A stretch of DNA of 64,000 bases. Origin: Myxocyprinus asiaticus. Lineage: Eukaryota > Chordata > Actinopteri > Cypriniformes > Catostomidae. Under the pieces are notes generated by a model. The model searched no databases, was not told the origin of the DNA, and saw nothing but the letters and a program-made list of their open reading frames with translations. Of this stretch, positions 62,901 to 63,936 are shown piece by piece; the stretch's first letter is position 1; every line of letters starts with the position of its first letter. Made by a program: the position numbers and the translations under genes. The stretch is from contig NC_059348.1 in the NCBI RefSeq assembly GCF_019703515.2, positions 21,934,156 to 21,998,155 of the forward strand. Direction: 5' to 3'.

Positions 62901-63797
62901 CTGGAAATCAGGGATTGCAACATTTTTAAAATATCTCCATTTGTGTTCCGCAGAAGAAAGAAACTGCTACAGGTTTTGAACGACAATGAAGGTTAGTAAT
63001 TAATGACAATTTTCCTATATGCTGCCTTTGATATCTCGGCTCACAATAGTAGCCAGTGAAGGGCTTGAGACTTTGCCACTGAGATGAATGGGAATGCTAA
63101 TGGAATAGCTTTCTTCAGGTATTTTAGACCTTTATTTGGTAAAAACAAACATGCGCTAAAAAATAATTTTCATTATGAATACAGCATGCTTTTAGTGAGT
63201 TGGGGATGGTGCATGCACATTACAGGTAAGCTATGTTGAAATGTGGTGTGTTGAAGTGGGTGCAGCATTGTCAGAGTGGGCTCTTCAAGCAAACTGAAGT
63301 ACCTGCTTCTCGTAGCCAGTAACAGGGTACTGGTCCTTGAGTTCGGCCATGACAAAGCACAGGTAGGGTTGGCTGTTAGGAACAGGATGATTGTAAAAGT
63401 TGTTGTACATCTTCTCATCGCCCAGAGTGAAGGTGTCTGGGAGGGTAGCAAGCTTAGCGGTGATGTACGGCCTAACGGTGTCTGTGTGACGTCGTCTCCT
63501 AAGCAGAGCTCCTTCACTAGACTCCAGAAGCTGAGGAGAGGAAGAATTCAGAAAACTGTGATAGACTTTGTGTTAGACATTTTTTTCTTCGCCTCTGAAT
63601 GAAAACACTAATCTTAAATGCACAAAAATGGTATGACTAGAAACAAATGATCACTGTGGTCTATTATTAACATATTTATAAAAAGCTAATAGTACAAAAA
63701 ACAAAAACACCTCACCTCATCAAGCTCCATTTCATCAGGGTTCGCCCACTTTCGCAAAGATGTAAGAGATTCCGGCACGACCACAATGTAGTACCAC
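3207..63797 (-). CDS. ptprf: Receptor-type tyrosine-protein phosphatase F (LAR), 3' half, 16 exons
   Basis: Single-pass membrane receptor phosphatase of the LAR family, which removes phosphate from tyrosine at adhesion and synaptic sites. Sixteen minus-strand exons join in one frame to 778 codons plus stop; numbering here starts at the first whole codon in the window. In order: last ectodomain part; furin-type RRRR at 38-41; transmembrane helix about 134-156; D1 with KNRY (Tyr252), WPD (Asp387) and HC-X5-R (Cys419, Arg425); D2 with KNRL (Leu541), WPE (Glu676) and Cys710; C-terminus SFDHYAT. D1 keeps every catalytic residue. D2 has the Leu and Glu known to make LAR-type D2 inactive. PTPRF is preferred over PTPRS/PTPRD because of the juxtamembrane text LNYQTPGMREHPP and the end [20 protein letters not shown]. 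Fish have two ptprf copies and I cannot tell which this is. The gene continues beyond the window at its 5' end. Confidence 0.95.
3607..3742 (-). CDS. ptprf: ptprf exon: D2 P-loop (residues 712-756)
   Basis: The exon completes Ser711 and reads [22 protein letters not shown] and RPAMVQTE. Acceptor TTTCAG, donor GTACAG. A solo LTR begins only 66-69 bp upstream of the acceptor in transcript sense. Confidence 0.97.
3811..4491 (+). mobile_element. Solo LTR, copy 1
   Basis: The copy begins TGTCACGGTCCCG and ends CACCCTGACA (TG...CA form), with AATAAA before the CCTCTGCTCTTGGGTCC block near the 3' end. It shares a central section (GATCAGCGTTTCCATGG-like text, CATGCTCTCTTG-type text, 'GTCTCTGCCCGCG') with the copy at 15713. 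The first 117 bp are repeated imperfectly from 3928 (TGTCATGGTCCTGTC). Flanking pentamers CTAAC and ATTAC do not match. No internal gag-pol remains. It lies in a ptprf intron, antisense to the gene. Confidence 0.7.
4492..5030. other. Intronic, no recognised feature
   Basis: AT-rich ptprf intron sequence. I see no gene or named repeat here. Confidence 0.6.
5330..5563 (+). pseudogene. hAT transposase N-terminus (BED zinc finger), truncated
   Basis: The frame starts [13 protein letters not shown] and reads VWSHFGF, then [13 protein letters not shown] and NTTNLISHI. This is the aromatic-then-C-X2-C-then-H layout of BED fingers in hAT transposases. It stops after 78 codons, shortly before the nested MITE, so no dimerisation or DDE region follows. 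Confidence 0.75.
5639..6621. mobile_element. Large family B palindromic MITE with TTAA duplications
   Basis: TTAA lies at both ends (5635-5638 and 6622-6625). The termini AGGAATAGTTCACCC and its inverse are visible, and inner text of the two arms is inverted (GACTTTCTTTC versus GAAAGAAAGTC; 'AATCTATATC' region). A SINE sits in its centre. Confidence 0.85.
5981..6399 (+). mobile_element. tRNA-derived SINE, 5'-truncated, nested in MITE
   Basis: It starts inside the tRNA head (CCCCTGGAGTCACGAGTTCG) and runs to GGGAATTGGGCATTCC plus an A-rich tail. A short duplication AATTCAAA flanks it (5973-5980, 6400-6407). Same family as 1074-1519 but better preserved in the body. Confidence 0.85.
6759..7183. 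other. Intronic, no recognised feature
   Basis: AT-rich ptprf intron between the hAT nest and the D2 WPE exon. Nothing recognised. Confidence 0.6.
7184..7338 (-). CDS. ptprf: ptprf exon: D2 WPE loop and D2 cysteine (residues 660-711)
   Basis: The exon encodes [19 protein letters not shown] and ends ITVHC plus AG. Glu676 replaces the catalytic Asp of D1, consistent with an inactive D2, although Cys710 is kept. It is 155 bp, matching its D1 partner. Acceptor CTACAG, donor GTATGC. Confidence 0.97.
7896..8021 (-). CDS. ptprf: ptprf exon: D2 (residues 618-659)
   Basis: Forty-two whole codons begin [14 protein letters not shown] and end [10 protein letters not shown]. Acceptor TACAG, donor GTACGT. 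The terminal AGG is placed in the exon because only that choice keeps the frame into the next exon (DGQSR). Confidence 0.97.
8022..8422. other. Intronic, no recognised feature
   Basis: Short ptprf intron between two D2 exons. Apart from the splice sites nothing is recognised. Confidence 0.6.
8423..8549 (-). CDS. ptprf: ptprf exon: D2 (residues 576-617)
   Basis: The exon reads [27 protein letters not shown], then TKLREMGR. Its first base finishes Arg575. Acceptor TCACAG, donor GTAAGA. It is very close to vertebrate LAR D2. Confidence 0.97.
8550..10580. other. Intronic, mostly unique sequence
   Basis: No gene seen. At about 8778-8850 a short block (GGGGCCTCAACATTC; AAAATTATTTAAAATAAGTT) is similar to 22712-22770. 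Near 10497-10550 an 18-bp unit (ATCAAGCTTTTATTTTGA) repeats three times. Confidence 0.55.
10616..11464. mobile_element. hAT-type MITE (CAGGGTTGGG ends)
   Basis: It begins CAGGGTTGGGAGGGTTAC and ends TACTCCCCAACCCTG, with TATATATA on both sides compatible with an 8-bp duplication in a TA repeat. Inverted inner text such as TGTATTCCACTACAG versus CTGTAGTGGAATACA is present. No ORF. Confidence 0.85.
11477..12870 (+). mobile_element. Degenerate Tc1-like transposon
   Basis: The left end CAGTTGCAATCGAAATTATTC is Tc1-type. Transposase remnants in several frames include [31 protein letters not shown] and NVLKWPFQS (the PSQSPDLNP region lost). GGGGGTTGAATATTTTTGACATG near 12662 belongs to the 3' part. 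The exact 3' end is unclear. Confidence 0.7.
12941..12992. repeat. TA then CA microsatellite
   Basis: A TA run is followed by ACACAC units; AT-rich low-complexity sequence continues to about 13130. Confidence 0.9.
13138..14157 (+). mobile_element. Internally deleted Tc1-like element, copy 1, 3'-truncated
   Basis: The left end reads ATTGGCGGCCAAAAGTTTGG after a TA. The transposase has N-terminal remnants ([17 protein letters not shown]) and a C-terminal part (13920-14153). Both are joined at the same deletion point as the copy at 48477. Homology stops just after the transposase stop codon, so the right inverted repeat is missing. Confidence 0.8.
13920..14153 (+). pseudogene. Tc1 transposase C-terminal fragment
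   Basis: It reads [16 protein letters not shown], then [17 protein letters not shown] and ends [17 protein letters not shown] holds the final Glu of the DDE triad. The first two Asp residues are absent because of the internal deletion, so it cannot catalyse transposition. Confidence 0.8.
14321..14499 (-). CDS. ptprf: ptprf exon: D2 start (residues 516-574)
   Basis: The exon encodes [16 protein letters not shown], then [14 protein letters not shown], and ends [12 protein letters not shown] plus AG of Arg575. Leu541 stands where active domains have Tyr, as known for LAR D2. Acceptor CCACAG, donor GTAGCT. A decayed Tc1 element ends about 165 bp beyond the donor. Confidence 0.97.
14500..15707. 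other. Intronic, no recognised feature
   Basis: ptprf intron of mixed composition. I see no gene or named repeat here. Confidence 0.5.
15713..16364 (+). mobile_element. Solo LTR, copy 2, with 5-bp target duplication
   Basis: It begins TGTCACGGTTCC and ends CTCTCTGACA, flanked by CTGTC on both sides (15708-15712 and 16365-16369). AATAAA lies near 16305. There is no internal retroelement sequence, so two LTRs probably recombined to one. It is antisense to ptprf. The long reading frames inside it show no known domain. Confidence 0.82.
16370..16938. other. Intronic, no recognised feature
   Basis: AT-rich ptprf intron. Nothing recognised. Confidence 0.6.
16939..17224 (-). CDS. ptprf: ptprf exon: D1 P-loop, Q-loop and D1-D2 linker (residues 421-515)
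   Basis: The exon opens by finishing Ser420, then AGVGRTGCF (Arg425). It continues with YMVQTEDQY (the Q-loop glutamine) and [18 protein letters not shown], and ends TAMELEFK, the linker into D2. At 286 bp it is the longest exon here. Acceptor GGCAG, donor GTGACT. Confidence 0.97.
17225..17982. other. Intronic, no recognised feature
   Basis: Intron interrupting the D1 active-site serine codon. No repeat recognised. Confidence 0.6.
17983..18137 (-). CDS. ptprf: ptprf exon: D1 WPD loop and catalytic cysteine (residues 369-420)
   Basis: The exon encodes [15 protein letters not shown] (general-acid Asp387) and ends VVHC plus AG. Cys419 is the nucleophile, and the intron cuts the next serine codon. 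It is 155 bp, the same length and phase as the D2 exon at 7184-7338. Acceptor GAGCAG, donor GTGAGG. Confidence 0.97.
18229..18348 (-). CDS. ptprf: ptprf exon: D1 middle (residues 329-368)
   Basis: Forty whole codons begin VKCDQYWP and end VRTFALYK. Acceptor AACAG, donor GTACTA, phase 0 at both ends. It is equivalent to the D2 exon at 7896-8021. Confidence 0.96.
18805..18836 (+). repeat. SINE head fragment (5' end only)
   Basis: About 30 bp (GGGCCTGGGTAGCTCAGCGA, then GTATT) is identical to the first bases of the SINE at 1074. The body is absent. Confidence 0.7.
18939..19216. mobile_element. Family B MITE copy
   Basis: It follows TTAA (18935-18938) with AGGGATAATTTACCCAAAAA and 'CATCATTTACTCATCC'. 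It ends with inverse text 'TTTCACTTTGGGATGAACTA'. A T-run interrupts the left arm. Confidence 0.8.
19383..19558 (-). CDS. ptprf: ptprf exon: D1 core, GSDYIN to KSR (residues 270-328)
   Basis: The exon carries the PTP motifs [26 protein letters not shown] and DFWRMVWEQ, then TRLEEKSR. Acceptor CTGCAG, donor GTGAGT. Strong match to LAR D1. Unlike the D2 counterpart, no intron falls after DGYR. Confidence 0.97.
19731..19854 (-). CDS. ptprf: ptprf exon: D1 phosphotyrosine-recognition loop (residues 229-269)
   Basis: The exon encodes [14 protein letters not shown], then [17 protein letters not shown]. Tyr252 in KNRY is the substrate-stacking tyrosine of active PTP domains. Acceptor CTGCAG, donor GTAAGC, ending one base into Gly270. 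Confidence 0.96.
19855..20400. other. Intronic, no recognised feature
   Basis: Start of the 5.1 kb ptprf intron upstream of the KNRY exon. Nothing recognised. Confidence 0.55.
20404..20460 (+). repeat. tRNA-like sequence (pseudogene or SINE head)
   Basis: TAGTCTAGTGGTAGAG resembles an A box, and GAGTTCAAATC about 30 bp on resembles a B box. The acceptor-stem halves do not pair, so I do not call a functional tRNA. Confidence 0.35.
20591..21087. mobile_element. MITE, family C (AAAGACCCCATGAAATCAAAA ends), copy 1
   Basis: The left end TTAAGATCAAAATCAAAATT and right end ATTTCATGGGGTC are inverted relatives. The block ATTTAAAAAAAGGGACAAGC recurs at about 23262, and 'TTGGACAAAAATTAGTGCA' recurs inverted at about 23085. 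Confidence 0.6.
21690..21890 (+). repeat. Unclassified interspersed repeat D, copy 1
   Basis: Text such as TGTAAACATGCACTAGACGG, GTCTCGCTGTTTTTTCAG and CTCGAGACACCTGCATTCTG is related to 42140-42380 and, inverted, to 53640-53860. No ORF and no clear ends. Confidence 0.6.
21891..22676. other. Intronic, no recognised feature
   Basis: Mixed-composition intron sequence. Nothing recognised. Confidence 0.5.
22677..23375. mobile_element. MITE, family C, copy 2 (diverged)
   Basis: It opens TTAAAGATTCCACGAAATTA and holds TATTTAAAAAAAGGGCAAGC near the right side plus an inverted 'TTTTTGTCCAATGTAG' block shared with copy 1. The right end is degraded. Confidence 0.5.
23400..23880. other. Relatively GC-rich intronic block, unexplained
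   Basis: Composition is richer in GC than the surrounding intron and both strands have open frames of about 105 codons. Neither has a domain I recognise or convincing splice sites matching the LAR product. It could be a conserved non-coding element or a decayed repeat. Confidence 0.3.
23881..24659. other. Intronic, no recognised feature
   Basis: AT-rich intron with an A-run near 24522. Nothing recognised. Confidence 0.55.
24660..24850. repeat. Short-period CCAGC/GCTGG repeat-like segment
   Basis: Recurrent AGCCTGACCA, CAGCCTGGCC and AAACCATC words resemble fish AGCTGGTTT-type repeats. Similar text occurs at 25250-25300 and around 58720-59110. Confidence 0.45.
24967..25064 (-). CDS. ptprf: ptprf exon: D1 entry wedge (residues 197-228)
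   Basis: The exon encodes [15 protein letters not shown], then IERLKAND and FSQEYE, the helical wedge at the start of D1. Acceptor TTTCAG, donor GTAGGA. Its first two bases complete Gly196. A DIRS element begins about 260 bp from its acceptor, inside the preceding intron. Confidence 0.95.
25556..26803 (+). pseudogene. DIRS reverse transcriptase, frame open for 415 codons
   Basis: It reads [17 protein letters not shown] and [17 protein letters not shown] (template grip), [14 protein letters not shown] (first catalytic Asp), [12 protein letters not shown], and NYLDDWLI with the Asp pair at about 264-265. The first ATG is unlikely to be the native start. RNase H follows in a different frame (about 26780-26880), so a frameshift separates them. 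The open frame suggests a fairly young insertion, but the enzyme is not complete. Confidence 0.85.
26932..27717 (+). pseudogene. DIRS tyrosine recombinase, broken
   Basis: The N-terminal part reads [16 protein letters not shown] and [19 protein letters not shown] stop falls at 27124-27126 after QRAPF; another after ITH (27514-27516). The C-terminal catalytic box is [16 protein letters not shown] (His and Arg of H-x-x-R) then [12 protein letters not shown]. The residue after ARF, where DIRS recombinases have the nucleophilic Tyr, is Phe here. The sequence between RNase H and this domain also looks shortened. Not functional. Confidence 0.8.
28823..29619. other. Intronic; possible small repeat near 29231-29345
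   Basis: Text ATAAAAAGCTGACAACATAA with GTTTACAAGAGATT is similar to 31398-31445, so a repeat family may be present. A (TCTAT) run lies at about 29533-29556. No gene. Confidence 0.45.
29622..31224 (+). mobile_element. Tc1-like transposon with about 110-bp inverted repeats
   Basis: It starts CAACCCCAATTC and ends GAATTGGGGTTG, with TA on both sides (29620-29621, 31225-31226). Long inverted repeats are visible (GCAATGATTTGCAAATCTCA versus TGAGATTTGCAAATCATTGC). The transposase coding region is complete in length but broken by stops. Confidence 0.92.
29982..30851 (+). pseudogene. Tc1-like transposase with several stop codons
   Basis: The first 146 codons are open: [33 protein letters not shown] (helix-turn-helix) and a GRKS basic hook. 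After the stop at 30420 the same frame continues with [10 protein letters not shown] (first Asp), [12 protein letters not shown], a degraded second-Asp motif beginning with a stop (DYAKLHTA), and [16 protein letters not shown] (Glu). In-frame stops at the start and inside the catalytic domain rule out activity. Confidence 0.85.
31227..33240. other. Intronic; partly repeat-like, no gene
   Basis: 31394-31735 shares words with 29231-29345. At 31760 GTGGCGATTTCTCAGGGCCA starts a block that looks like a transposon end, but I find no partner terminus. Nothing coding. Confidence 0.4.
33250..35669 (+). mobile_element. L2-type LINE, 5'-truncated
   Basis: Reverse transcriptase remnants are followed by a 3' UTR that ends CTGTAAAGCTGCTTTGAAAC, then GGTGCTATACAAATAAAAATG, the tail typical of L2 elements in fish. 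Frameshifts and stops interrupt the coding part. Confidence 0.85.
33270..34641 (+). pseudogene. L2 LINE reverse transcriptase, frameshifted
   Basis: It reads [48 protein letters not shown] and [19 protein letters not shown] stop follows at 33798. Downstream, in other frames, are YADNTQL (the YADD motif with its second Asp lost), [13 protein letters not shown] and [17 protein letters not shown]. Confidence 0.85.
35755..37969 (+). mobile_element. hAT transposon (Charlie-like) with perfect 8-bp target duplication
   Basis: The termini CAGCGTTTCTCAAACT and the inverse of CAGGGTTTCTCAAACT are 15/16 identical. GCTTAATC is repeated exactly at 35747-35754 and 37970-37977. Inside is a BED-finger transposase in several pieces. 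A TA microsatellite lies near the 5' side (35903-35936). Confidence 0.93.
36153..37183 (+). pseudogene. hAT transposase, interrupted
   Basis: It begins [16 protein letters not shown], with a BED finger (KCVVC then LKRHLINKH). A TAA at 36480 stops it after 109 codons. It resumes with [14 protein letters not shown], then [16 protein letters not shown] (the transposase catalytic Asp area), then [15 protein letters not shown] and [15 protein letters not shown], typical of Charlie-type hAT. Several frame changes; the region after 37183 has lost coding sequence. Confidence 0.85.
37978..38675. other. Intronic, no recognised feature
   Basis: Includes an A-run at about 38190. Nothing recognised. Confidence 0.55.
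38679..38930. mobile_element. Family B MITE, half copy
   Basis: It reads AAAGGATAGTACAAACTAAA, 'TTCCAAACCTGTATGCC' and 'CAATGCAAGTGAATGGTGAC'. The right terminus is missing. A further fragment of the same family lies at about 45364-45450. Confidence 0.6.
38982..39104. repeat. TA microsatellites left of a Tc1 insertion
   Basis: Two TA arrays (38982-39033 and 39062-39104) are separated by a short unique piece. The second abuts the Tc1 element and continues on its other side at 40341. Confidence 0.9.
39105..40340 (-). mobile_element. Near-intact Tc1-like transposon, 1.24 kb
   Basis: The termini CACTATATTGCCAAAAGTAT are perfect inverses at both ends. It sits in a TA array, so the TA target duplication is not separable. 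It encodes a nearly full transposase on the minus strand. Confidence 0.95.
39187..40206 (-). pseudogene. Tc1-like transposase, 339 codons with one internal amber stop
   Basis: The start at [13 protein letters not shown] is chosen because homologues begin there. A paired helix-turn-helix region comes first, then [10 protein letters not shown] (Asp150), [13 protein letters not shown] (Asp241) and [19 protein letters not shown] (Glu276), a DD34E triad. The codon after WDEL (283) is TAG (39358-39360). The frame then stays open through [15 protein letters not shown] to a natural stop at 39187. The stop falls after the whole triad but before the last 56 residues. No frameshift is seen, so the copy is young. 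Confidence 0.92.
40341..40446. repeat. TA/CA microsatellite between two Tc1 elements
   Basis: A TA array with an ACACAC segment near 40421 fills the whole gap between adjacent Tc1 elements. Confidence 0.9.
40447..41703 (+). mobile_element. Tc1-like transposon, right end missing
   Basis: The left terminus CAGGTGCATCTCAATAAATT follows TA. A full-length transposase frame runs through, but homology stops near 41703 and the right inverted repeat is absent. Confidence 0.9.
40746..41747 (+). CDS. Tc1-like transposase, open frame of 333 codons with altered C-terminus
   Basis: DNA transposase of the Tc1 family. The start [13 protein letters not shown] is preferred over the upstream in-frame ATG at 40710, because family members start there. 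Features: helix-turn-helix near 25-45 ([17 protein letters not shown]), basic GRKK hook at 49-57, then VLFSDESKF (Asp148), [13 protein letters not shown] (Asp238) and [12 protein letters not shown] (Glu273), an intact DD34E triad with no stop or frameshift. The last about 15 residues after ITSMP do not match the family, because the element is cut there. With the right inverted repeat gone the element cannot move itself. Whether a protein is made is unknown. Confidence 0.88.
   Translation: MGKTADLTVVQKTIIDTLHKEGKPQTFIAKEAGCSQSAVSKHVNRKLSGRKKCGRKRCTTNRENRSLMRIVKQNRFKNLGELHKEWTEAGVKASRATTHRSVKEFGYSCRIPLVKPLLNHRQCQRHLTWSKEKKNWTVAQWSKVLFSDESKFCISFGNQGPRVWRKGGEAHSPSCLKSSVKFPQSVMIWGAMSSAGVGPLCFLKTKVTAPVYQEILEHFMLPSADQLFKDADFIFQQDLAPAHTAKSTKSWLNDHGVGVLDWPANSPDLNPIENLWGIVKRKMRNKRPINADELKATVKETWASIPPQQCHKLITSMPQLYGRTHCAYHERSV
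41704..42135. other. Intronic segment after the Tc1 breakpoint
   Basis: It begins with perfect palindromes (41705-41716 and 41713-41729). The rest contains AATCGATTCGTAATTCAGTA and GAACCGG-like words that look like a fish interspersed repeat, not classified. No gene. Confidence 0.45.
42140..42380 (+). repeat. Unclassified interspersed repeat D, copy 2
   Basis: Related to 21690-21890: TTTTTGCATCCGCTCGTGCT, CGCTAGATGGATGTC, GATGCTGTGTCAAG and CGTCTTGAGATACTTGCG. No coding potential. Confidence 0.6.
42531..42563. repeat. TA microsatellite
   Basis: TA array preceding a hAT-end-like fragment (GGGGTGTAACGGTACAC at 42569) and a truncated Tc1. Confidence 0.9.
42620..43108 (+). mobile_element. Tc1-like element, 5'-truncated
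   Basis: Only the 3' part of the transposase and the right terminus (GATACTTTTGTCCATATAGTG) remain, followed by TG/TA repeats. The transposase is close to that of 39105-40340, but the terminal repeat differs. Confidence 0.85.
42688..43026 (+). pseudogene. Tc1-like transposase C-terminal fragment
   Basis: It reads [15 protein letters not shown] (second Asp), [19 protein letters not shown] (Glu) and, unlike its relative at 39187, continues [16 protein letters not shown] through to a natural end at GPTRY. This shows what the amber codon at 39358 replaced. The N-terminal half is missing. Confidence 0.88.
43109..43170. repeat. TG/TA microsatellite between Tc1 elements
   Basis: GTGTGTG then TA array joins two Tc1 elements. 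Confidence 0.85.
43171..44395 (-). mobile_element. Sleeping Beauty/Tdr1-type Tc1 element, internally deleted
   Basis: The left end GTTGAAGTCAGAAGTTTACA and inner direct repeat text (GGTCAGTTAGGATCAC; GTCAAAAGTTTACATACAA) are diagnostic of the salmonid/cyprinid Sleeping Beauty lineage. Near 44308-44325 sequence jumps from transposase to the right arm (ATAGTTTGCTAATATG...), deleting the transposase N-terminus. Confidence 0.88.
43546..43911 (-). pseudogene. Sleeping Beauty-lineage transposase, C-terminal half
   Basis: It reads [17 protein letters not shown], then [14 protein letters not shown] (second Asp) and [16 protein letters not shown] (Glu). The first-Asp region and the DNA-binding domain are missing or out of frame. 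Clearly dead. Confidence 0.88.
44427..45358 (-). mobile_element. Tc1-like element (CGATCAGCCACAACATTA end), truncated
   Basis: The terminus CGATCAGCCACAACATTAAA begins after CACACAC repeats. The transposase lies on the minus strand in two frames, and the other terminal repeat is missing beyond about 45358. Confidence 0.85.
44502..45346 (-). pseudogene. Tc1-like transposase in two frames
   Basis: The C-terminal frame (44502-45044) reads [10 protein letters not shown] (first Asp), [14 protein letters not shown] (second Asp) and [19 protein letters not shown] (Glu). The upstream frame (45131-45346) holds [16 protein letters not shown] and [16 protein letters not shown] frameshift and loss of the first part disable it. 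Confidence 0.85.
45500..45556 (+). repeat. 57-bp direct repeat, left copy
   Basis: It begins GCATGTATTGTATGTGTGTG and recurs with about four mismatches at 47174-47230, on either side of the Rex-like LINE fragment. Confidence 0.85.
45640..46435 (+). pseudogene. Rex/CR1-type reverse transcriptase fragment
   Basis: It reads [21 protein letters not shown], then [10 protein letters not shown] where family members have FADDT (Phe-Ala replaced). A stop follows at 45859. It resumes with [31 protein letters not shown], then [16 protein letters not shown] and PQAIHLMNS. Frameshifted and mutated at the active site. Confidence 0.82.
46448..46540 (+). mobile_element. SINE with large internal deletion
   Basis: The head GGCCTGGGTAGCTTTGCATT jumps straight to GAGGCGAGTCACTATGCC and the 3' end GGGAATTGGGCATTCC. 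The body between is missing. Similar flanks (AAACTGCGCCAC; AAACGCACCA) may be a decayed target duplication. Confidence 0.75.
46706..46768. repeat. TA microsatellite
   Basis: Uninterrupted TA array in the LINE 3' UTR. Confidence 0.9.
47161..47372. repeat. Degenerate ACATATGGTG minisatellite beside a ptprf donor site
   Basis: TACATATGGTG occurs at 47161, 47234, 47302 and 47356, spaced 73, 68 and 54 bp. The first unit contains the right copy of the 57-bp repeat (47174-47230). The array ends about 15 bp from the donor of the juxtamembrane exon. Confidence 0.7.
47380..47492 (-). CDS. ptprf: ptprf exon: cytoplasmic juxtamembrane (residues 159-195)
   Basis: The exon encodes [14 protein letters not shown], then [15 protein letters not shown] and LNYQTP. 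This is the PTPRF-type linker between the membrane and D1. It starts with one base finishing Arg158 and ends with the first base of Gly196. Acceptor TTACAG, donor GTAACA. It is an isolated exon between an 8.7 kb and a 22.3 kb intron, and a degenerate ACATATGGTG repeat begins just past its donor. Confidence 0.94.
47493..48440. other. Intronic, no gene recognised
   Basis: AT-rich. Words such as GTGTCATTTCCAACAC, GGTGGAAATGAC and GGTGGAAATTACACC recur between 47980 and 48420 and hint at a short interspersed family that I cannot name. Confidence 0.45.
48477..49675 (-). mobile_element. Internally deleted Tc1-like element, copy 2, both ends present
   Basis: The termini (TGGTGGCCAAAAGTTTGGAA and the inverse of CTGGCAGCCAAAAGTTTGG) and longer arms (GTACAGATTTTG; CACCAAAGTGGCATTCAACT) are inverted. 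It is 1.2 kb, in CA/TA repeats. It contains the same transposase deletion as 13138-14157. Confidence 0.92.
48642..48875 (-). pseudogene. Tc1 transposase C-terminal fragment
   Basis: It reads [36 protein letters not shown] and ends FFDENSLK. It is nearly the same as the fragment at 13920-14153 and likewise lacks the first two catalytic Asp residues. Confidence 0.85.
49704..50740. other. Intronic, no recognised feature
   Basis: Follows CA/TA repeats at 49681-49703. Apparently unique sequence, no gene. Confidence 0.55.
50745..51089. mobile_element. Tc1/mariner-type MITE, 345 bp
   Basis: It starts CAGTGGCCTCAAATAGTATT and ends AGTGTCCAAATACTTTTTGG then GTCCGCTG, with TA on both sides (50743-50744, 51090-51091). 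TTTGGACAC versus GTGTCCAAA arms match. Non-coding. Confidence 0.85.
51092..51881. other. Intronic, no recognised feature
   Basis: Unique-looking ptprf intron sequence. Nothing recognised. Confidence 0.55.
51882..53632. mobile_element. Long-armed fold-back element with nested SINE
   Basis: The left arm (51882-52260) and right arm (53316-53632) are inverted copies of over 300 bp. Shared text includes CACCAGAACTTGAATTTGAA, TGAAATTCAAGTTTTTATTA and GCGATGGAAACAGCTCAAAA. The interior has no transposase. A SINE occupies 52529-52965. No clean target duplication could be assigned. Confidence 0.85.
52529..52965 (-). mobile_element. tRNA-derived SINE inside the fold-back element
   Basis: Minus-strand copy: the head (complement of CTGAGCTACCCAGGCC) is at the right and the tail (CCAATTTGGAATGCCAAATT) at the left. 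The 11-mer GTTTTTGTGTT flanks it exactly (52518-52528, 52966-52976). Confidence 0.9.
53640..53860 (-). repeat. Unclassified interspersed repeat D, copy 3
   Basis: Inverted relative of 21690 and 42140: GATGCAAAAACACATTCGG, TGTCCATCTAGCAC, GCGAGATGCTGAAAAATAGC and 'TCTCAAAACGTGTTTT'. It starts within 10 bp of the fold-back right end. Confidence 0.65.
53861..54558. other. Intronic, no recognised feature
   Basis: Unique-looking ptprf intron sequence. Nothing recognised. Confidence 0.55.
54559..55968. mobile_element. hAT-type MITE, outer (TAGGGCTGTCA ends)
   Basis: The left end TAGGGCTGTCACAAT is separated from its continuation CACGATCATGGAATTTTAGC by the inner MITE. The right end near 55968 is ACCATGACAGGCC. 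GCTGTCGATTAATTGCC is characteristic of a common fish hAT MITE. Confidence 0.65.
54575..55561. mobile_element. hAT-type MITE, inner (TAGGGATGTCCCGATACC ends)
   Basis: It starts TAGGGATGTCCCGATACC and ends GGTATCGGTGCATCCCTA. GTCACAAT and GTCACGAT (7/8) flank it at 54567-54574 and 55562-55569. Non-coding, with runs of T. Confidence 0.85.
55969..56200. other. Intronic, no recognised feature
   Basis: AT-rich intron next to the donor side of the transmembrane exon. Nothing recognised. Confidence 0.6.
56201..56364 (-). CDS. ptprf: ptprf exon: transmembrane segment (residues 104-158)
   Basis: The exon opens with [11 protein letters not shown], a LAR juxtamembrane match, then [14 protein letters not shown] hydrophobic run to about residue 156 ends in the basic stop-transfer LLFKR. 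Acceptor TGTAG, donor GTGAGG. The last arginine codon is split (AG|G) with the next exon, giving FKRKR across the junction. Confidence 0.95.
56548..56625. repeat. MITE family C fragment
   Basis: AAAGACCCCATGAAATCAAAA followed by TTAAGTCCATGTTTGTTAGC matches the left part of the copy at 20591. No right end seen. Confidence 0.55.
56626..59999. other. Intronic, mainly unique, with simple repeats
   Basis: No gene recognised. Simple repeats: GA at 58235-58270, CT at 58395-58416, TC at 59911-59939, CA at about 59176-59193. Around 58720-59110 TTCCAGCTTAAGGTGGTCAT and CCACCTTAAGCTGGTTT suggest a GCTGG-type repeat. Confidence 0.5.
60000..60812. mobile_element. hAT MITE (Charlie-like termini)
   Basis: It starts CAGGGGTTTCCAACCTAGG and ends GGTCCTTTTGAAAAACCCTG. 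CTCTAATG and CCCCAATG (6/8) flank it. The GGGTCC-rich ends resemble those of the hAT at 35755-37969. There is no ORF inside. Confidence 0.7.
60813..63302. other. Intronic, mainly unique
   Basis: No gene seen. 61500-62400 is less AT-rich and repeat-free. Around 62937-63012 'GTGTTCCGCAGAAGAAAGAA' and 'GGTTTTGAACGACAATGAAGG' look like a decayed family B MITE end. Confidence 0.45.
63303..63530 (-). CDS. ptprf: ptprf exon: furin cleavage site and post-cleavage ectodomain (residues 28-103)
   Basis: This exon has 76 whole codons. It carries four arginines in a row (38-41, after ALL), the position where LAR receptors are cut into two non-covalently linked subunits. After it come [17 protein letters not shown] and a [10 protein letters not shown] stretch typical of the LAR membrane-proximal segment. 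Acceptor CTCAG, donor GTACTT, both phase 0. Confidence 0.93.
63716..63797 (-). CDS. ptprf: ptprf exon: membrane-proximal ectodomain (residues 1-27)
   Basis: The exon reads WYYIVVVP and ends EMELDE. Its acceptor is TAG with a weak pyrimidine tract and its donor is GTGAGG. The first base completes a codon from an exon outside the window. WYYIVVVP and the E-L-D-E ending match the LAR ectodomain just before the proprotein cleavage region. It is the most 5' exon visible. Confidence 0.88.
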
Positions 63798-63936
63798 CTA
63801 TTCAGCAAGCAATAATATTAACATACACATTACTGGTCTCACAGAGTCTCTTCATGTTTAAAGGAATAACATTTTAAGACATTAATTTTTTCACTCTTAA
63901 GAGGAATTAAATGGTCAGCCATAAATGGTGAATCAA

